From UBA7703 sp034926785 (GTDB lineage Bacteria; Bacillota; Clostridia; Christensenellales; CAG-138), in the NCBI GenBank assembly GCA_034926785.1, contig JAYFQU010000004.1, positions 1 to 49,198 on the forward strand: a DNA stretch of 49,198 nt, in the 5' to 3' direction. Positions 49,107-49,198 of this stretch are shown here, one piece after another. Below the pieces are notes generated by a model. That model was not told the origin of the DNA, did no database searches, and saw only the letters and a program-made list of their open reading frames with translations. The stretch's first letter is position 1. Every line of letters begins with the position of its first letter. The translations under genes and the position numbers were made by a program.

Positions 49107-49198
49107 TTAAATCATCCCCTGCGCCATCATGGCGTCCGCAACCTTCGCAAAGCCCGCGATGTTCGCGCCGGCCACGAGGTTGTAGCCCAGCCCGTTCT
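49107..49198 (-). CDS. gdhA: Glutamate dehydrogenase, C-terminal end (partial)
   Basis: The last 29 full codons of a gene that continues beyond the right edge. The translation ends NLVAGANIAGFAKVADAMMA-QGMI. This is the conserved C-terminal segment of hexameric glutamate dehydrogenase (VxGANIAGFxKVADAMxAQG). The enzyme interconverts glutamate and 2-oxoglutarate plus ammonia. The cofactor preference cannot be seen from this piece. The stop is followed by a strong terminator. Confidence 0.82.
   Translation of the reverse strand, partial: NGLGYNLVAGANIAGFAKVADAMMAQGMI

Noticed and set aside
1..49198. CRISPR arrays, tRNA, rRNA, transposase or phage genes
   Set aside because: No regularly spaced short repeats, no cloverleaf or rRNA sequence, and no transposase or integrase frame was recognised. 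The dispersed repeats are single copies at distant sites.

Overview
The window looks like a chromosomal segment from an anaerobic Gram-positive bacterium of the class Clostridia. This is inferred from strong GG-rich ribosome binding sites, consensus TTGACA/TATAAT-type promoters, many intrinsic terminators, lipoprotein signal peptides with no outer-membrane genes, and a metabolic set including formate-tetrahydrofolate ligase, FolD, MetY, TrxB, a lactate/malate-type dehydrogenase and glutamate dehydrogenase. Base composition is moderately GC-rich. No rRNA, tRNA, CRISPR array, phage gene or transposase gene was seen.

Layout. 1-411 is non-coding and holds two dispersed repeats. 412-3266 (minus) is a four-gene run: a permease of the EamA type, two HAD phosphatases and a flavin reductase. 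3468-5890 (plus) pairs a C69 peptidase with a beta-lactamase-fold serine hydrolase. 6033-7743 is a divergent pair, a DMT permease and a Crp/Fnr regulator. 7998-10400 (minus) encodes a glycosyltransferase fused to a methyltransferase. 10676-15495 (plus) is housekeeping: trxB, glmM, nth, obgE and a SRPBCC protein. 15706-19831 holds a small duplicated-domain protein, a two-component system and a lipoprotein probably controlled by it. 19917-26711 carries a flavoprotein, a membrane-anchored protein with a sigma-region-2-like head, yhbY, metY behind a long leader, a membrane diguanylate cyclase and an ASCH protein. 26890-27622 is a ferredoxin plus a rhodanese lipoprotein. 27720-32753 (minus) runs fhs, folD, an alkyltransferase-like gene, an SDR and a Rieske oxygenase. 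33203-37741 holds a GIY-YIG protein, an esterase, putP and a MraY-family transferase. 37862-46538 (minus) is a five-gene operon described below. The window closes with a zinc-ribbon gene, an ldh-type gene and the last codons of gdhA.

The most interesting locus is 37862-46538. In order of transcription it encodes an extracytoplasmic von Willebrand A-like lipoprotein, a small polytopic membrane protein, a tubulin/FtsZ-superfamily GTPase-like protein, a 1084-residue protein with an actin/Hsp70-type ATPase core, and a single-span membrane protein with a surface domain and a cytosolic domain. Two cytoskeletal nucleotide-binding folds with membrane and surface partners suggest a transmembrane remodelling or force-transmitting machine. 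It resembles, but is not the same as, the tubulin-like plus vWA system predicted computationally by Makarova and Koonin (2010).

The second notable feature is a family of about 186-bp structured repeats (family A: 167, 5899, 7757, 32931, 47532). Each of the four full copies lies between two near-identical copies of a hairpin, usually a terminator hairpin, as if a non-autonomous mobile element inserts at terminators and duplicates a target of more than 20 bp. One copy has split another repeat (family B). Other points worth checking are a shared 11-bp-period direct repeat in front of the two-component operon and the lipoprotein gene, a FolD lacking its catalytic lysine, and an LDH with arginine at the specificity position.
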